From Roseivivax isoporae LMG 25204 (GTDB taxonomy: Bacteria > Pseudomonadota > Alphaproteobacteria > Rhodobacterales > Rhodobacteraceae), in contig NZ_JAME01000008.1 of the NCBI RefSeq assembly GCF_000521865.1, forward strand, positions 1-64,000: 64,000 nucleotides of DNA, read 5' to 3'. The notes beneath the pieces are model-generated. The model ran no database searches. It was not told the DNA's origin and saw nothing but the letters and a program-made list of their open reading frames with translations. Both the position numbers and the translations under genes were made by a program. The first letter of the stretch is position 1. Every line of letters starts with the position of its first letter. Below, in pieces: positions 45,278 to 54,629 of the stretch.

Positions 45278-45320
45278 CGTCGGGGGCGGACAGCCCGGAG
45301 GGAGGCACCGCCCCCCGACG
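45278..45320 (+). promoter_or_regulatory. hairpin in the pufQ-pufB gap
   Basis: A 12-bp GC-rich stem with one bulged base (CGTCGGGGGCGG pairing to CCG-CCCCCGACG) lies 54 bp before the pufB start. In Rhodobacter the 5' region of pufB is an RNase E processing and stability point; this hairpin could protect the 5' end of the processed pufBA message. No pufK reading frame was seen in this gap. Confidence 0.55.
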
Positions 45321-45374
45321 GGACCCGGCCGCGAGGGTGTCGCGGCGTCAGCATAACGTTCCGGAGGAAAGTTC

Positions 45375-45524
45375 ATGGCTGATCCGACCGACCTGTCCTT
45401 CACAGGTCTCACCGACGAGCAGGCGCAAGAACTGCATTCCGTCTACATGAGCGGCCTCTGGCTGTTCTCGGCGGTGGCAGTGGTGGCCCATCTGGCCACC
45501 TTCATCTGGCGTCCGTGGTTCTAA
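45375..45524 (+). CDS. pufB: light-harvesting complex 1 beta polypeptide
   Basis: A 49-residue LH1 beta chain. A polar N-terminus with [15 protein letters not shown] is followed by one membrane helix with the bacteriochlorophyll-binding His in VVAHLATF and the conserved C-terminal WRPWF. The ribosome site is GGAGGAAAG. It pairs with PufA around the reaction centre. Confidence 0.97.
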   Translation: MADPTDLSFTGLTDEQAQELHSVYMSGLWLFSAVAVVAHLATFIWRPWF

Positions 45525-45535
45525 GGGGGCGAAAA

Positions 45536-45697
45536 ATGGCAAAGTTCTACAAGATCTGGCTCATTTTCGATCCGCGCCGCGTGTTCGTGGCGCAGGGCGT
45601 CTTCCTCTTCCTGCTCGCCGTCATGATCCACCTCGTCGTTCTGTCGAACGGCGTGAACTGGTTCGAGACGGCCGCAGCAGCCGGCGGCGCCGGCTGA
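45536..45697 (+). CDS. pufA: light-harvesting complex 1 alpha polypeptide
   Basis: A 53-residue LH1 alpha chain with the typical start [23 protein letters not shown] and the bacteriochlorophyll-binding His in VMIHLVVLS, ending [16 protein letters not shown] 45536 is chosen because it gives the conserved MAKFYKIW N-terminus. It starts 11 bp after pufB. Confidence 0.97.
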   Translation: MAKFYKIWLIFDPRRVFVAQGVFLFLLAVMIHLVVLSNGVNWFETAAAAGGAG

Positions 45698-45703
45698 TGG
45701 GCC

Positions 45704-45788
45704 CGGCACGCCGCAGGGCGTGCCGCACCTCGGTGACCAAAGACATTGCTGCGGGCGGGACTTCGTCCCGTGCGACCCCGCCCGCAGC
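45704..45788 (+). promoter_or_regulatory. two stem-loops between pufA and pufL
   Basis: The 159-bp gap holds a 9-bp stem CGGCACGCC/GGCGTGCCG with a GCAG loop (45704-45725) and a 12-bp stem GCTGCGGGCGGG/CCCGCCCGCAGC (45748-45788), which has an alternative inner hairpin GGGAC/GTCCC. In Rhodobacter such pufA-pufL hairpins block 3'-5' decay, so pufBA mRNA outlasts pufLM, giving many LH1 per reaction centre. Same function is inferred here. Confidence 0.85.
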
Positions 45789-45856
45789 GAACGATGCTGG
45801 TATCGACGGCTTCAGATCCCTTGCCCGGACGATGCCGCCCAACGCGGAGACGGAAG

Positions 45857-46702
45857 ATGGCATTGCTCAGCTTCGAAAAGAAATATCGCGTCCGCGGAGG
45901 GACGCTGGTCGGCGGTGATCTGTTCGACTTCTGGGTGGGCCCCTTCTACGTGGGCTTTTTCGGGGTCACGACCGCCTTCTTTGCCCTTCTCGGCACCATC
46001 CTCATATTCTGGGGGGCGGCCCATCAGGGCACGTTCAACCCCTGGCTCATCAACATCGCCCCGCCGGATCTGAGCTACGGGCTCGGAATGGCGCCGCTCA
46101 TGGAGGGCGGGCTCTGGCAGATCATCACGATCTGCGCCACGGGCGCCTTCGTCAGCTGGGCGCTGCGCGAGGTCGAGATCTGCCGCAAGCTCGGCATGGG
46201 CTACCATGTGCCCTTCGCCTTCGCCTTCGCGATCCTGGCCTACGTGACGCTGGTGATCTTCCGCCCGCTGCTGATGGGCGCCTGGGGGCACGGCTTTCCC
46301 TACGGCATCTTCAGCCACCTCGACTGGGTGTCGAACGTCGGCTACGCCTACCTGCACTTCCACTACAACCCGGCGCACATGCTGGCGGTGAGCCTGTTCT
46401 TCGCCACCACGCTGGCGCTGTCGCTGCACGGCGCGCTCATCCTCTCGGCGGCGAACCCCGAGAAGGGCGAGATCATGCGCACGCCGGACCACGAGGACAC
46501 GTTCTTCCGCGACTTCATCGGCTATTCGGTGGGCACCCTCGGCATCCACCGCGTGGGCTTCCTGCTGGCGATCAACGCGGTCTTCTTCTCGGCGGTCTGC
46601 ATCATCATCTCCGGCCCCGTCTGGACCAAGGGCTGGCCCGAATGGTGGAACTGGTGGCTCGAGCTGCCGATCTGGGGTCCGCTCGCGGCAGGGGGGATGT
46701 AA
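45857..46702 (+). CDS. pufL: photosynthetic reaction centre L subunit
   Basis: A 281-residue, five-helix L subunit. Special-pair and accessory ligands lie in FSHLDW (His154) and YNPAH (His174), and the non-haem iron ligands are His191 (LSLHG) and His231 (LGIHR). The quinone-site region [13 protein letters not shown] is present. It binds bacteriochlorophylls, bacteriopheophytin and quinone with PufM. The start at 45857 follows GGAAG and gives the conserved [15 protein letters not shown]. Confidence 0.98.
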   Translation: MALLSFEKKYRVRGGTLVGGDLFDFWVGPFYVGFFGVTTAFFALLGTILIFWGAAHQGTFNPWLINIAPPDLSYGLGMAPLMEGGLWQIITICATGAFVSWALREVEICRKLGMGYHVPFAFAFAILAYVTLVIFRPLLMGAWGHGFPYGIFSHLDWVSNVGYAYLHFHYNPAHMLAVSLFFATTLALSLHGALILSAANPEKGEIMRTPDHEDTFFRDFIGYSVGTLGIHRVGFLLAINAVFFSAVCIIISGPVWTKGWPEWWNWWLELPIWGPLAAGGM

Positions 46703-46705
46703 GCG

Positions 46706-47722
46706 ATGATCTGGAAACCCGAATATCAGAACGTGTTCACCCAGACCCAGGTGCAGGGCGCACCGGAATGGGGGGTGAACGACAACGGCCGGATGATGGA
46801 GGAGCGCGGCGGCAAACCGTTCTTCTCGCCCCTGGTGGGCTGGCTCGGCAACGCGCAGATCGGCCCGATCTACCTCGGCTGGACCGGCCTCGTGTCGGCG
46901 GCGACGTTCCTGATCGCGCTCTTCATCGTCGGCTTCAACATGCTGGCGCAGGTCAACTGGTCCATCCCGGAATTCATCCGGCAGGGCTTCTGGCTGGCGC
47001 TCGAGCCGCCCTCGCCGGAATACGGCCTGACCATCCCGCCGCTCTACGACGGCGGCTGGTACATCATCGCGAGCTTCTTCCTGCTGATCTCGGTGATGAC
47101 GTGGTGGGCGCGGTCCTGGCTGCTCGCGGCCGAGCACAAGATGGGCAAGCACGTCTTCTGGGCGTTCGGCAGCGCCATCTGGCTGTTCCTGGTCCTCGGC
47201 CTCTTCCGGCCGATCCTCATGGGCTCGTGGTCCGAGGCGGTGCCCTACGGCATCTTCCCGCATCTCGACTGGACCACGGCGTTCTCGATCCGCTACGGCA
47301 ACCTCTACTACAACCCGTTCCACTGCCTCTCGATCGTCTTCCTCTACGGCTCCGTGCTGCTCTTCGCGATGCACGGCGCGACGATCCTCGCCGTCACCCG
47401 CTACGGCGGCGACCGCGAGCTCGAGCAGATCGTCGACCGCGGCACGGCCAGCGAACGCGCCGCCCTGTTCTGGCGCTGGACCATGGGCTTCAACGCCACG
47501 ATGGAAGGCATCCACCGCTGGGCATGGTGGTTCGCGGTGTTGACCCCGATCACCGGCGGCATCGGCATCCTGCTGACCGGCACCGTCGTCGACAACTGGT
47601 TCGTCTGGGCCCAGGAACATCACTTCGCCCCGGCCTATGACGGGTCCTACGGCTACGAGGCCTTCGGGACGACGTACCAGGAGTTCATCGGCCAAGGCGT
47701 CGCCGCAGAGGGAGGGAACTGA
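46706..47722 (+). CDS. pufM: photosynthetic reaction centre M subunit
   Basis: A 338-residue M subunit with five helices. The special-pair ligand is His206 (NPFHCLS), iron ligands are His223 (AMHG), a Glu in DRELEQ and His270 (EGIHRWAWW). The chain is about 30 residues longer than M of Rhodobacter sphaeroides; the C-terminal extension ([17 protein letters not shown] and on) is typical of centres that carry a bound PufC cytochrome. It begins 3 bp after pufL. Confidence 0.98.
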   Translation: MIWKPEYQNVFTQTQVQGAPEWGVNDNGRMMEERGGKPFFSPLVGWLGNAQIGPIYLGWTGLVSAATFLIALFIVGFNMLAQVNWSIPEFIRQGFWLALEPPSPEYGLTIPPLYDGGWYIIASFFLLISVMTWWARSWLLAAEHKMGKHVFWAFGSAIWLFLVLGLFRPILMGSWSEAVPYGIFPHLDWTTAFSIRYGNLYYNPFHCLSIVFLYGSVLLFAMHGATILAVTRYGGDRELEQIVDRGTASERAALFWRWTMGFNATMEGIHRWAWWFAVLTPITGGIGILLTGTVVDNWFVWAQEHHFAPAYDGSYGYEAFGTTYQEFIGQGVAAEGGN

Positions 47723-47725
47723 GCC

Positions 47726-48847
47726 ATGCTACCCAAGTGGTTCAACGACTGGAACAGCGAGAAGCCCGCCGACATCTACCGCCCGGCGATCCTGATCGGG
47801 ACGCTCGGCGGGGCGGTGCTCGTGGTCACCCTCCTCGTGACATGGGGCCAGCCCTTTGCCACGACGAGCCTGCAGACCGGCCCGCGCGGCACGGGGATGT
47901 CGGTGCCGGAGTTCAACTCGGTGCGCACCTCGCCCGATCCCACGGTCGAGCTCTACTACAGCGAGGCGCCCTACGAGGTGGCCGAGGATGCGCCGCTTGC
48001 ACGGGACGTCTACGAGAACGTGCAGGTGCTGGGCGGGCTGACCGAGGACAACTTCAACCGGGTGATGCTGGCGATGACCCAGTGGGTCGCGCCGGACCAG
48101 GGCTGCGCCTACTGCCACGGCGCGGGCGGGCCCGAGACCTACGGCTCGGACGACAACTACGCCAAGGTCGTGTCGCGGCGCATGATCCAGATGACCCAGA
48201 ACATCAACGAGAACTGGTCGGGTCACGTGAACGCCAACGAGGAGGTGGGAGTGAACTGCTTCACCTGCCACCGCGGCGAGAACGTGCCCTCGGACATCTG
48301 GTTCCGGATCACCCCGCTCGGTGACACGATGGAGGGCTGGGGTGCGGTGCAGAACCGCGTGACCATGCAGTCGCAGTACACCTCGCTGCCCTCGGACGCC
48401 CTCGAGACCTACCTGCTCGACGGCGAGGTCATCGGCGTGCACGACTTCGAGAGCCACGTGGACTCCGATCCGTCGGATCCCGAGACCGCGACCTGGCAGA
48501 ACGCCGAGCGGACCTATTCGCTCATGAACTACATGTCGAACGCCCAGGGCGTGAACTGCGTGTTCTGCCACAACAGCCGGGCGTTCAACGACGGCTCGCA
48601 GGTCACGCCGCAATGGGCGACCGCGTCGCTCGGCATCGCGATGGTCCTCGAGCTGAACAACGACTACCTCGTGCCGCTCAAGGACATCTATCCCGAGAAC
48701 CGGCTGGGACCGGTCTACGCCGACGCGCCCAAGGCCGCCTGCAAGACCTGCCACAAGGGCTACCAGCGGCCGCTCCAGGGCATGAACGTCATCGCCGACT
48801 GGCCCGAGCTCGCCACCACGGGCGACCCCGTCTACGCGACGGACTGA
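47726..48847 (+). CDS. pufC: reaction-centre-bound tetrahaem cytochrome c subunit
   Basis: A 373-residue cytochrome that re-reduces the oxidised special pair. A single uncleaved-looking membrane helix (about residues 20-40) anchors it, with no lipobox cysteine visible near the N-terminus. Four CxxCH haem sites are present: CAYCH (127-131), CFTCH (178-182), CVFCH (278-282) and CKTCH (339-343). This excludes the three-haem type of Rhodovulum sulfidophilum. It begins 3 bp after pufM. No pufX follows. Confidence 0.97.
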   Translation: MLPKWFNDWNSEKPADIYRPAILIGTLGGAVLVVTLLVTWGQPFATTSLQTGPRGTGMSVPEFNSVRTSPDPTVELYYSEAPYEVAEDAPLARDVYENVQVLGGLTEDNFNRVMLAMTQWVAPDQGCAYCHGAGGPETYGSDDNYAKVVSRRMIQMTQNINENWSGHVNANEEVGVNCFTCHRGENVPSDIWFRITPLGDTMEGWGAVQNRVTMQSQYTSLPSDALETYLLDGEVIGVHDFESHVDSDPSDPETATWQNAERTYSLMNYMSNAQGVNCVFCHNSRAFNDGSQVTPQWATASLGIAMVLELNNDYLVPLKDIYPENRLGPVYADAPKAACKTCHKGYQRPLQGMNVIADWPELATTGDPVYATD

Positions 48848-48850
48848 CCT

Positions 48851-48894
48851 CGGACCCGGACGGGCGGCCCTGCAGCGCCGCCCGCCCGGGTCCG
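48851..48894 (+). terminator. large hairpin at the end of the puf operon
   Basis: An 18-bp stem with one A-C mismatch, CGGACCCGGACGGGCGGC pairing to 48877-48894, encloses an 8-nt loop 3 bp after the pufC stop. It probably protects or ends the pufLMC message. Confidence 0.75.
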
Positions 48895-48901
48895 GTGCCG
48901 G

Positions 48902-48963
48902 ATCCGCGGCCCCGCCTTCCCAGGGCGCCGCGGATGGCCGGAGAATTCATCCTCCGGTCTTTT
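48902..48963 (+). terminator. second hairpin and U-tract terminator after pufC
   Basis: A 9-bp hairpin ATCCGCGGC/GCCGCGGAT (48902-48935) is followed directly by CCGGAG/CTCCGG (48938-48957) and then TCTTTTCC. The last element has the form of a Rho-independent terminator, separating puf from dxs. Confidence 0.7.
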
Positions 48964-48983
48964 CCTGTTGGCTACAGGAGCTG

Positions 48984-49028
48984 GGCGTCGCACGGGCTCA
49001 AGCCCCCCGCTCGTGTCCGTGCGGCGCC
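48984..49028 (+). promoter_or_regulatory. hairpin in the dxs leader
   Basis: A 12-bp stem with one G-T wobble (GGCGTCGCACGG / CCGTGCGGCGCC) with a 21-nt loop ends 28 bp before the dxs start. It could be a leader structure of dxs mRNA. I do not match it to a known riboswitch class. Confidence 0.45.
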
Positions 49029-49056
49029 AATTTCCCTCTCTGCCGGAGGACTGATC

Positions 49057-50979
49057 ATGACATCCCGACCCGAGACACCGACCCTCGACCGCGTCGCCGG
49101 ACCGGCCGACCTGCGCCGGATGGACGACCGAACGCTTTCGACGCTCGCCGACGAGCTGCGCGCCGAGGTGGTCTCGGCGGTGAGCGAGACCGGCGGTCAC
49201 CTCGGGTCCTCGCTGGGCGTGGTCGAACTGACGGTCGCGATCCACGCTGTCTTCAACACGCCCATGGACAAGCTGATCTGGGACGTGGGCCACCAGTGCT
49301 ACCCGCACAAGATCCTGACCGGGCGGCGCGACCGCATCCGGACGCTGCGCCAGAAGGACGGGCTGTCGGGCTTCACAAAGCGGGCGGAATCCGAGTTCGA
49401 CCCGTTCGGTGCCGCGCATTCCTCGACCTCGATCTCGGCCGCGCTGGGCTTTGCCGTGGGCCGCGACATGGGCAAGGCCACGGGCGATGCCATCGCGGTG
49501 ATCGGCGACGGTGCGATCAGCGCCGGGATGGCCTACGAGGCCATGAACAACGCGGGCGCCGAGGGCCGGCGGCTCTTCGTGATCCTGAACGACAACGAGA
49601 TGTCGATCGCGCCCCCGGTGGGCGCCATGTCCGCCTACCTGTCGGGGCTCTATGCCGCCGAGCCCTTCCAGCGCATGCGCACCTTCGCCGAGGGCATGGA
49701 GGCCGCGTTGCCGGCCCCCATGCGCGAGGGCGCGCGCCGGGCCCGCCAGCTGGTGACGGGCGGGCTGCGCGGGACCGGCACGCTGTTCGAGGAACTGGGC
49801 TTCGACTACGTGGGGCCGATCGACGGGCACGACATGGGTCAGCTCCTGACGGTGCTGCGCGCGGCGCGGGCGCGGGCCACCGGACCCGTGCTGATCCATT
49901 GTTGCACCGTCAAGGGCCGCGGCTACGCGCCCGCCGAGGCGAGCGCCGACAAGTATCACGGCGTCGGCACCTTCGACGTGGCGACGGGCACCCAGAAATC
50001 CTCTGCCGCGGGCGCGCCCGCCTACACCAAGGTGTTCGGGCAGGCGCTGACCGAGGCCGCGGCGCGCGATCCCGATCTGGTCGCGATCACCGCCGCGATG
50101 CCGAACGGCACCGGCGTCGACCTCATGGCGAAGCGCTTTCCCGACCGGGTCTTCGACGTGGGCATCGCCGAACAGCACGCGGTGACCTTCGCCGCCGGCA
50201 TGGCCGCCTCGGGGCTGAAGCCGGTCTGCGCGATCTACTCGACCTTCCTGCAGCGCGGCTACGACCAGGTGGTGCACGACGTGGCGATCCAGCGCCTGCC
50301 GGTGCGCTTCGCCATCGACCGCGCGGGACTGGTGGGTGCCGACGGGGCGACCCATGCGGGCGCCTTCGACGTGGCCTACCTGTCCTGCCTTCCGGGGTTC
50401 ACGGTCATGGCGGCGGCCGACGAGGCCGAGCTCGTGCACATGGTCGAGACCCTGCGCGCGCACGACGAGGGTCCGATCGCGCTGCGCTACCCGCGCGGCA
50501 CCGGGACCGGCGCGACCTTGCCCGCGCGCGCCGAGGCGCTGCCGATCGGCCGCGGCCGGCTCGTGCTCGAGGGCGAGGACGTGGCGATCCTGTCCTTCGG
50601 CGCGCATCTCGACCGCGCGCTCGACGCTGCCGACCAGCTCGAGGCCGAGGGGGTGGGCGTGACGCTCGCCGACGCGCGGTTCGCCAAGCCGCTCGACATG
50701 GACCTCGTGCGGCAGCTCGCGCGGAACCACGCGGTGCTGCTGACCCTCGAGCAGGGGGCGCGCGGCGGCTTCGGCGCGGCGGTGCTCGAGGCGATGGCGG
50801 CGGAGGGGCTGCTCGACCGTGGGCTCGCGGTGCGCACGCTGACCCTGCCCGACCGCTTCATCGACCAGGCGAGCCCGGAGCAGATGTACGAGGCGGCGGG
50901 ACTCGGCGCCCGGCACATCGCCGCCGCGGCGCTCGCGGCGCTCGGGCGGACGTCGAAGGTGGTGCCGTTCCGGGCCTGA
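49057..50979 (+). CDS. dxs: 1-deoxy-D-xylulose-5-phosphate synthase
   Basis: A 640-residue thiamine-diphosphate enzyme that condenses pyruvate and glyceraldehyde 3-phosphate, the first step of the MEP isoprenoid pathway, feeding CrtE. N-terminal [20 protein letters not shown], thiamine motif [18 protein letters not shown] and the transketolase central segment [18 protein letters not shown] are intact. The ATG follows GCCGGAGGA. The gene lies directly downstream of puf, as a dxs copy does in Rhodobacter; many such genomes have a second dxs elsewhere. Confidence 0.97.
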   Translation: MTSRPETPTLDRVAGPADLRRMDDRTLSTLADELRAEVVSAVSETGGHLGSSLGVVELTVAIHAVFNTPMDKLIWDVGHQCYPHKILTGRRDRIRTLRQKDGLSGFTKRAESEFDPFGAAHSSTSISAALGFAVGRDMGKATGDAIAVIGDGAISAGMAYEAMNNAGAEGRRLFVILNDNEMSIAPPVGAMSAYLSGLYAAEPFQRMRTFAEGMEAALPAPMREGARRARQLVTGGLRGTGTLFEELGFDYVGPIDGHDMGQLLTVLRAARARATGPVLIHCCTVKGRGYAPAEASADKYHGVGTFDVATGTQKSSAAGAPAYTKVFGQALTEAAARDPDLVAITAAMPNGTGVDLMAKRFPDRVFDVGIAEQHAVTFAAGMAASGLKPVCAIYSTFLQRGYDQVVHDVAIQRLPVRFAIDRAGLVGADGATHAGAFDVAYLSCLPGFTVMAAADEAELVHMVETLRAHDEGPIALRYPRGTGTGATLPARAEALPIGRGRLVLEGEDVAILSFGAHLDRALDAADQLEAEGVGVTLADARFAKPLDMDLVRQLARNHAVLLTLEQGARGGFGAAVLEAMAAEGLLDRGLAVRTLTLPDRFIDQASPEQMYEAAGLGARHIAAAALAALGRTSKVVPFRA

Positions 50980-51011
50980 TCCCGGCCGCAGCCCCGCCGG
51001 GGGGCGGAGAT

Positions 51012-51059
51012 GCGAGGGCGCTGCCCTCGCGCTCCCGGGATATTTCCGCCAAGAAGAAG
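51012..51059 (+). repeat. intergenic hairpin-plus-tail element, copy 2
   Basis: An 8-bp stem GCGAGGGC/GCCCTCGC with a 3-nt loop is followed by CCCGGGATATTT and CCAAGAAGAAG. The 26-bp tail differs from copy 1 at only three adjacent positions (CCG for GGA), whereas the stems are unrelated in sequence. It lies between the convergent dxs and trhO genes. Confidence 0.75.
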
Positions 51060-51073
51060 AGGGGGCGGGGCGC

Positions 51074-51988
51074 TCAGGCCTCGCCGTCGCCCGCGAGGTG
51101 GCGCGCGCCGCGGGCGCGGGCGAGCGCGATCTGGCGCTGGCGTTCGCGGAACCGCGCCTTGTCCCGCGCATCCGTCTCGTGGGCGCAATGGCGGCAGGCG
51201 ACGCCGTCCTCGTGGTCGGGATGGGCGCGGTCCTCGGGCAGGATCGGCCGGCGGCAGGCATGGCAGAGCAGGTGCGGGCCCTCGCGCAGGCCGTGGCCCA
51301 CCGACACGCGGCCGTCGAAGACGAAGCATTCGCCCTGCCAGGCGCTGTCCTCCTCCGGGACCTCCTCGAGATAGCGCAGGATGCCGCCCTCGAGGTGGTA
51401 GACGTCCTCCACGCCCTGCGCGATCAGCCAGTTGGTCGACTTCTCGCAGCGGATGCCGCCGGTGCAGAACATCGCGATGCGCTTGCCCTCGAAGCGGTCG
51501 CGGTTGGCCTCCCACCAGGCGGGGAAGTCGCGGAAGCTGCGGGTGCCGGGATCGACCGCGCCCTCGAAGGTGCCGATCGCGACCTCGTAGGCATTGCGCG
51601 TGTCGATGACCGCCACGTCGGGACTGCGGATCAGCTCGTTCCACGCGGCGGGCGCCACGTAGCGGCCGGCGCGCGCCGCGGGGTCGACGCCCGGCTGTCC
51701 CAGGGTCACGATCTCGGGCTTCACCCGCACCTTGAGCCGGGCGAAGGGCCGGTCCGCCGCGGTGGACCGCTTGACGTCGATGCCGGCGCAGCCGGGCAGG
51801 GCCCTCACGTGGTCGAGGAGCGCCGCGAGCCCGTCGGCGGGACCGGCCACGGTGCCGTTGATCCCCTCGTGGGCGAGGAGGAGCGTGCCGGTCACCCGGC
51901 CCTCGCGCGCCGCCGCCTCGAGCCCCGGCACGAGTGCCGCGGGATCGTCGAAGCGGGTGAAACGGTAGAGCGCGGCGACCTCGAACAT
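51074..51988 (-). CDS. trhO: tRNA uridine(34) hydroxylase (rhodanese family)
   Basis: A 304-residue protein of the TrhO/YceA family, which hydroxylates U34 of certain tRNAs with oxygen. An N-terminal alpha/beta domain (YRFTRFDDPAALVP, LAHEGINGTVAG) precedes a rhodanese domain with the active-site loop CTGGIRCEKS (Cys175). A C-terminal zinc-like segment has CHACRRP and CRHCAHE. The ATG at 51988 gives the conserved N-terminus; the open frame continues to 52300 without homology. Confidence 0.93.
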   Translation of the reverse strand: MFEVAALYRFTRFDDPAALVPGLEAAAREGRVTGTLLLAHEGINGTVAGPADGLAALLDHVRALPGCAGIDVKRSTAADRPFARLKVRVKPEIVTLGQPGVDPAARAGRYVAPAAWNELIRSPDVAVIDTRNAYEVAIGTFEGAVDPGTRSFRDFPAWWEANRDRFEGKRIAMFCTGGIRCEKSTNWLIAQGVEDVYHLEGGILRYLEEVPEEDSAWQGECFVFDGRVSVGHGLREGPHLLCHACRRPILPEDRAHPDHEDGVACRHCAHETDARDKARFRERQRQIALARARGARHLAGDGEA

Positions 51989-52100
51989 GGCTGGCGAGAT
52001 ACGACTGCCGGCGGGCGCGATCAAGGGGCGGGGGGTGGACACGGGGCGCGCGCCCGCTAGGCTGCCCGCTCGGAAGACCGGGACAGGACGCGAGGGACGG

Positions 52101-52694
52101 ATGCAGGCGCTGATCGTGATCGACGTGCAGAACGATTTCTGCCCCGGCGGCGCGCTGGCCGTGCCGCAGGGCGACCGCGTGGTCGCGGGCATCAACGCGC
52201 TGATGGACGAGGTGCAGGCGGTGGTGCTGACGCAGGACTGGCACCCGGCGGGACATTCGTCCTTCGCCTCGGAACACGAGGGCCGCGCGCCCTTCGACAC
52301 GGTCCGGATGGCCTACGGTCCGCAGGTGCTCTGGCCCGACCATTGCGTGCAGGGGTCCGAGGGCGCGGCCTTCCATCCCGCGCTCGACACCGACCGCGCC
52401 GACCTCGTGATCCGCAAGGGCTTCCGGCCCGGCATCGACAGCTATTCGGCCTTCTTCGAGAACGACCACGCGACGCCCACAGGCCTCGAGGGCTACCTGC
52501 GCAGCCGCGGCATCGAGCGGCTGCTGCTCGCGGGGCTCGCCACCGATTTCTGCGTGCGCTTCTCGGCCGAGGATGCCGCGCGGCTCGGCTTCGCGGTCAC
52601 CGTGCGCGAGGCGCTCTGCCGGGGAATCGACCTCGACGGGTCGGTGGCCGCGGCGCGCGAGGCGATGCGGGGGGCGGGCGTCACGCTGGCCTGA
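52101..52694 (+). CDS. pncA: nicotinamidase
   Basis: A 197-residue cysteine hydrolase that deamidates nicotinamide to nicotinate for NAD salvage. The triad Asp8, Lys106 and Cys151 is visible, with the metal-binding segment DWHPAGHSSF and WPDHCVQGS. ATG 52101 follows GAGGGACGG. It is divergent from trhO and precedes pncB, which uses its product. Confidence 0.95.
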   Translation: MQALIVIDVQNDFCPGGALAVPQGDRVVAGINALMDEVQAVVLTQDWHPAGHSSFASEHEGRAPFDTVRMAYGPQVLWPDHCVQGSEGAAFHPALDTDRADLVIRKGFRPGIDSYSAFFENDHATPTGLEGYLRSRGIERLLLAGLATDFCVRFSAEDAARLGFAVTVREALCRGIDLDGSVAAAREAMRGAGVTLA

Positions 52695-52755
52695 CGCGCT
52701 TGCCAAGCGGCGACGCGGTTGATTTAACCGGCACGGTTGGCACGGAGGAGCCGCC

Positions 52756-54045
52756 TTGGACATCGCGACGCGCGTCTGGAACCACAAGTGGAAGATCGAC
52801 CCCATCGTGCGGTCGCTCATCGACACGGATTTCTACAAGCTGCTGATGTGCCAGTCGGTGTTCCGCAAGCGGCCCGCCACCAAGGTCACCTTCAGCCTGA
52901 TCAACCGCTCGGCGCACGTGCCGCTGGCGCGGCTCATCGACGAGGGCGAACTGCGCGAGCAGCTCGACCACATCCGGTCGCTGTCCTTGAGCCGCGGGGA
53001 ATCCACCTGGCTGCGGGGCAACACGTTCTACGGCAAGCGGCAGATGTTCCGGTCGGACTTCATGGAATGGTTCGAGGGGCTGCGGCTGCCGCCCTACCAC
53101 CTCGAGCGCGTGGGCGACCAGTACGAGCTGACCTTCGAGGGGGCCTGGCCGGAGGTGATGCTGTGGGAGATCCCCGCGCTCGCCGTGCTGATGGAGCTGC
53201 GCGGGCGCGCGGTCCTGCACGACATGGGCCGGTTCGAGCTGCAGGTTCTCTATGCCCGCGCGATGACCAAGCTCTGGCAGAAGATCGAGCGCCTGCGCGA
53301 GGTGCCGGACCTCAGGATCGCCGACTTCGGCACCCGGAGACGGCATTCCTTCCTCTGGCAGGACTGGTGCGTGCAGGCGATGATCGAGGGCTTGGGGGCG
53401 CGGTTCACCGGCACGTCGAACTGCCTGATCGCGAAGAACCGCGACCTCGAGGCGATCGGCACGAACGCCCACGAGCTGCCCATGGTCTACGCCGCGCTCG
53501 CGGCGGACGACGAGGCGCTCGCCCGGGCGCCCTACGACGTGCTGGCCGACTGGCACGAGGAACACGAGGGCAACCTGCGCATCATCCTGCCGGACACCTA
53601 CGGCACCGAAGGGTTCCTGTCGCGGGCGCCGGACTGGCTGGTGGGCTGGACCGGCATCCGCATCGATTCGGGCGATCCGGCGAAGGGCGCCGAGGCGGCG
53701 ATCCGATGGTGGCGCGAGCGGGGCGAGGACCCCCGCGAGAAGCTCATCATCTTCTCGGACGGGCTCGACGAGGAGCGCATCCGGTCGCTCGCCGAGCAGT
53801 TCTCGGGCCGGGTGCGGCTGTCCTTCGGCTGGGGCACGCTCCTGACCAACGATTTCCGCGGGCTCGCGCCCGAGGACCGGCTCGCGCCCTTCAGCCTGGT
53901 GTGCAAGGCGGTCGCGGCGGAGGGGCGCCCGACGGTCAAGCTGTCGGACAACCCCAACAAGGCCATGGGCCCCGCCGACGAGATCGCGCGCTACAAGCGC
54001 GTGTTCGGCGTGGGCACGCAGGAACGGCTGGCCGTCGAGGTCTGA
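52756..54045 (+). CDS. pncB: nicotinate phosphoribosyltransferase
   Basis: A 429-residue enzyme that makes nicotinate mononucleotide from nicotinate, PRPP and ATP. Recognisable are LIDTDFYKLLMCQSVFRK, the FGTRRRHSF motif and the phosphate-binding IRIDSGDPAKGAEAAI; the autophosphorylated His lies in the FGTRRRHSF context. The start is a TTG at 52756 with a strong GGAGGAG ribosome site 6 bp upstream; no ATG lies nearby. It is 61 bp after pncA, so both form a salvage unit. Confidence 0.95.
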   Translation: MDIATRVWNHKWKIDPIVRSLIDTDFYKLLMCQSVFRKRPATKVTFSLINRSAHVPLARLIDEGELREQLDHIRSLSLSRGESTWLRGNTFYGKRQMFRSDFMEWFEGLRLPPYHLERVGDQYELTFEGAWPEVMLWEIPALAVLMELRGRAVLHDMGRFELQVLYARAMTKLWQKIERLREVPDLRIADFGTRRRHSFLWQDWCVQAMIEGLGARFTGTSNCLIAKNRDLEAIGTNAHELPMVYAALAADDEALARAPYDVLADWHEEHEGNLRIILPDTYGTEGFLSRAPDWLVGWTGIRIDSGDPAKGAEAAIRWWRERGEDPREKLIIFSDGLDEERIRSLAEQFSGRVRLSFGWGTLLTNDFRGLAPEDRLAPFSLVCKAVAAEGRPTVKLSDNPNKAMGPADEIARYKRVFGVGTQERLAVEV

Positions 54046-54062
54046 GGGCGCGCGCTTGGCCG

Positions 54063-54563
54063 TCAGGGCATGATGTAGATGGGCGTGCCGTCCTTCACCA
54101 TGGCGTAGACGCGTTCGATCTGGCGGTCGGTCAGCGCGATGCAGCCCCAGGTCCAGTCGGTGCGGCCGTCCGCGGAGCTGCCCTTGCGCGGGCCGCCGTG
54201 GATGAAGATGTCGCCGCCCGGGCTTCGTCCCATCGCCAGGGCCTCCGCGATGTCCTGCTCGTTCGGGTACGAGATGCCGAGCGAGAGGTGGAAGTTCGAG
54301 TTCGGGTTGCGCCGGTCGATGAAGTAGAGGCCCTCGGGCGTCTTGCCGTCCCCCTCGACCTGCTTGTCGCCCACCGGCGCGAACCCGAGCCGGATCGGGT
54401 AGGTCTTGAGCACCCGGCCGTGGTGCATCATGTGGATGCGGCGTTCACCCTTCTGGACGATGACCTGCGTCACCTCGGGGCCGTTGTAGGTCTTGAACTT
54501 GCTGCTGCACCCGGCCAGCACCGTGGCCATGGCGACCGCGATCACGATCGATAGAATTCGCAT
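54063..54563 (-). CDS. L,D-transpeptidase (YkuD) lipoprotein
   Basis: A 166-residue envelope protein. The signal sequence with lipobox VLAGC gives a lipidated cysteine. The YkuD catalytic segment reads IFIHGGPRKG...WTWGCIALTD, with the active Cys and the upstream His. This family forms 3-3 peptidoglycan cross-links or attaches lipoproteins to murein. ATG 54563 is chosen because it begins the lipoprotein signal; the frame extends to 54617. Confidence 0.92.
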   Translation of the reverse strand: MRILSIVIAVAMATVLAGCSSKFKTYNGPEVTQVIVQKGERRIHMMHHGRVLKTYPIRLGFAPVGDKQVEGDGKTPEGLYFIDRRNPNSNFHLSLGISYPNEQDIAEALAMGRSPGGDIFIHGGPRKGSSADGRTDWTWGCIALTDRQIERVYAMVKDGTPIYIMP

Positions 54564-54629
54564 GAGGACTGCCCGCTCGTTTTTTTCAGACGTTAGCGGA
54601 AAGGGGCGCACCGGCAAAGGCGCGTGGTG

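Noticed and set aside
45246-45374. pufK-type short leader gene before pufB
   Set aside because: No ATG occurs in the gap, and the only GTG frame runs through the pufB start without the expected short peptide.
47726-48847. Three-haem PufC as in Rhodovulum sulfidophilum
   Set aside because: Four intact CxxCH motifs are present at residues 127, 178, 278 and 339.
48848-49056. pufX downstream of the reaction-centre genes
   Set aside because: The gap between pufC and dxs contains hairpins and terminators and no frame of the PufX size with a membrane helix.
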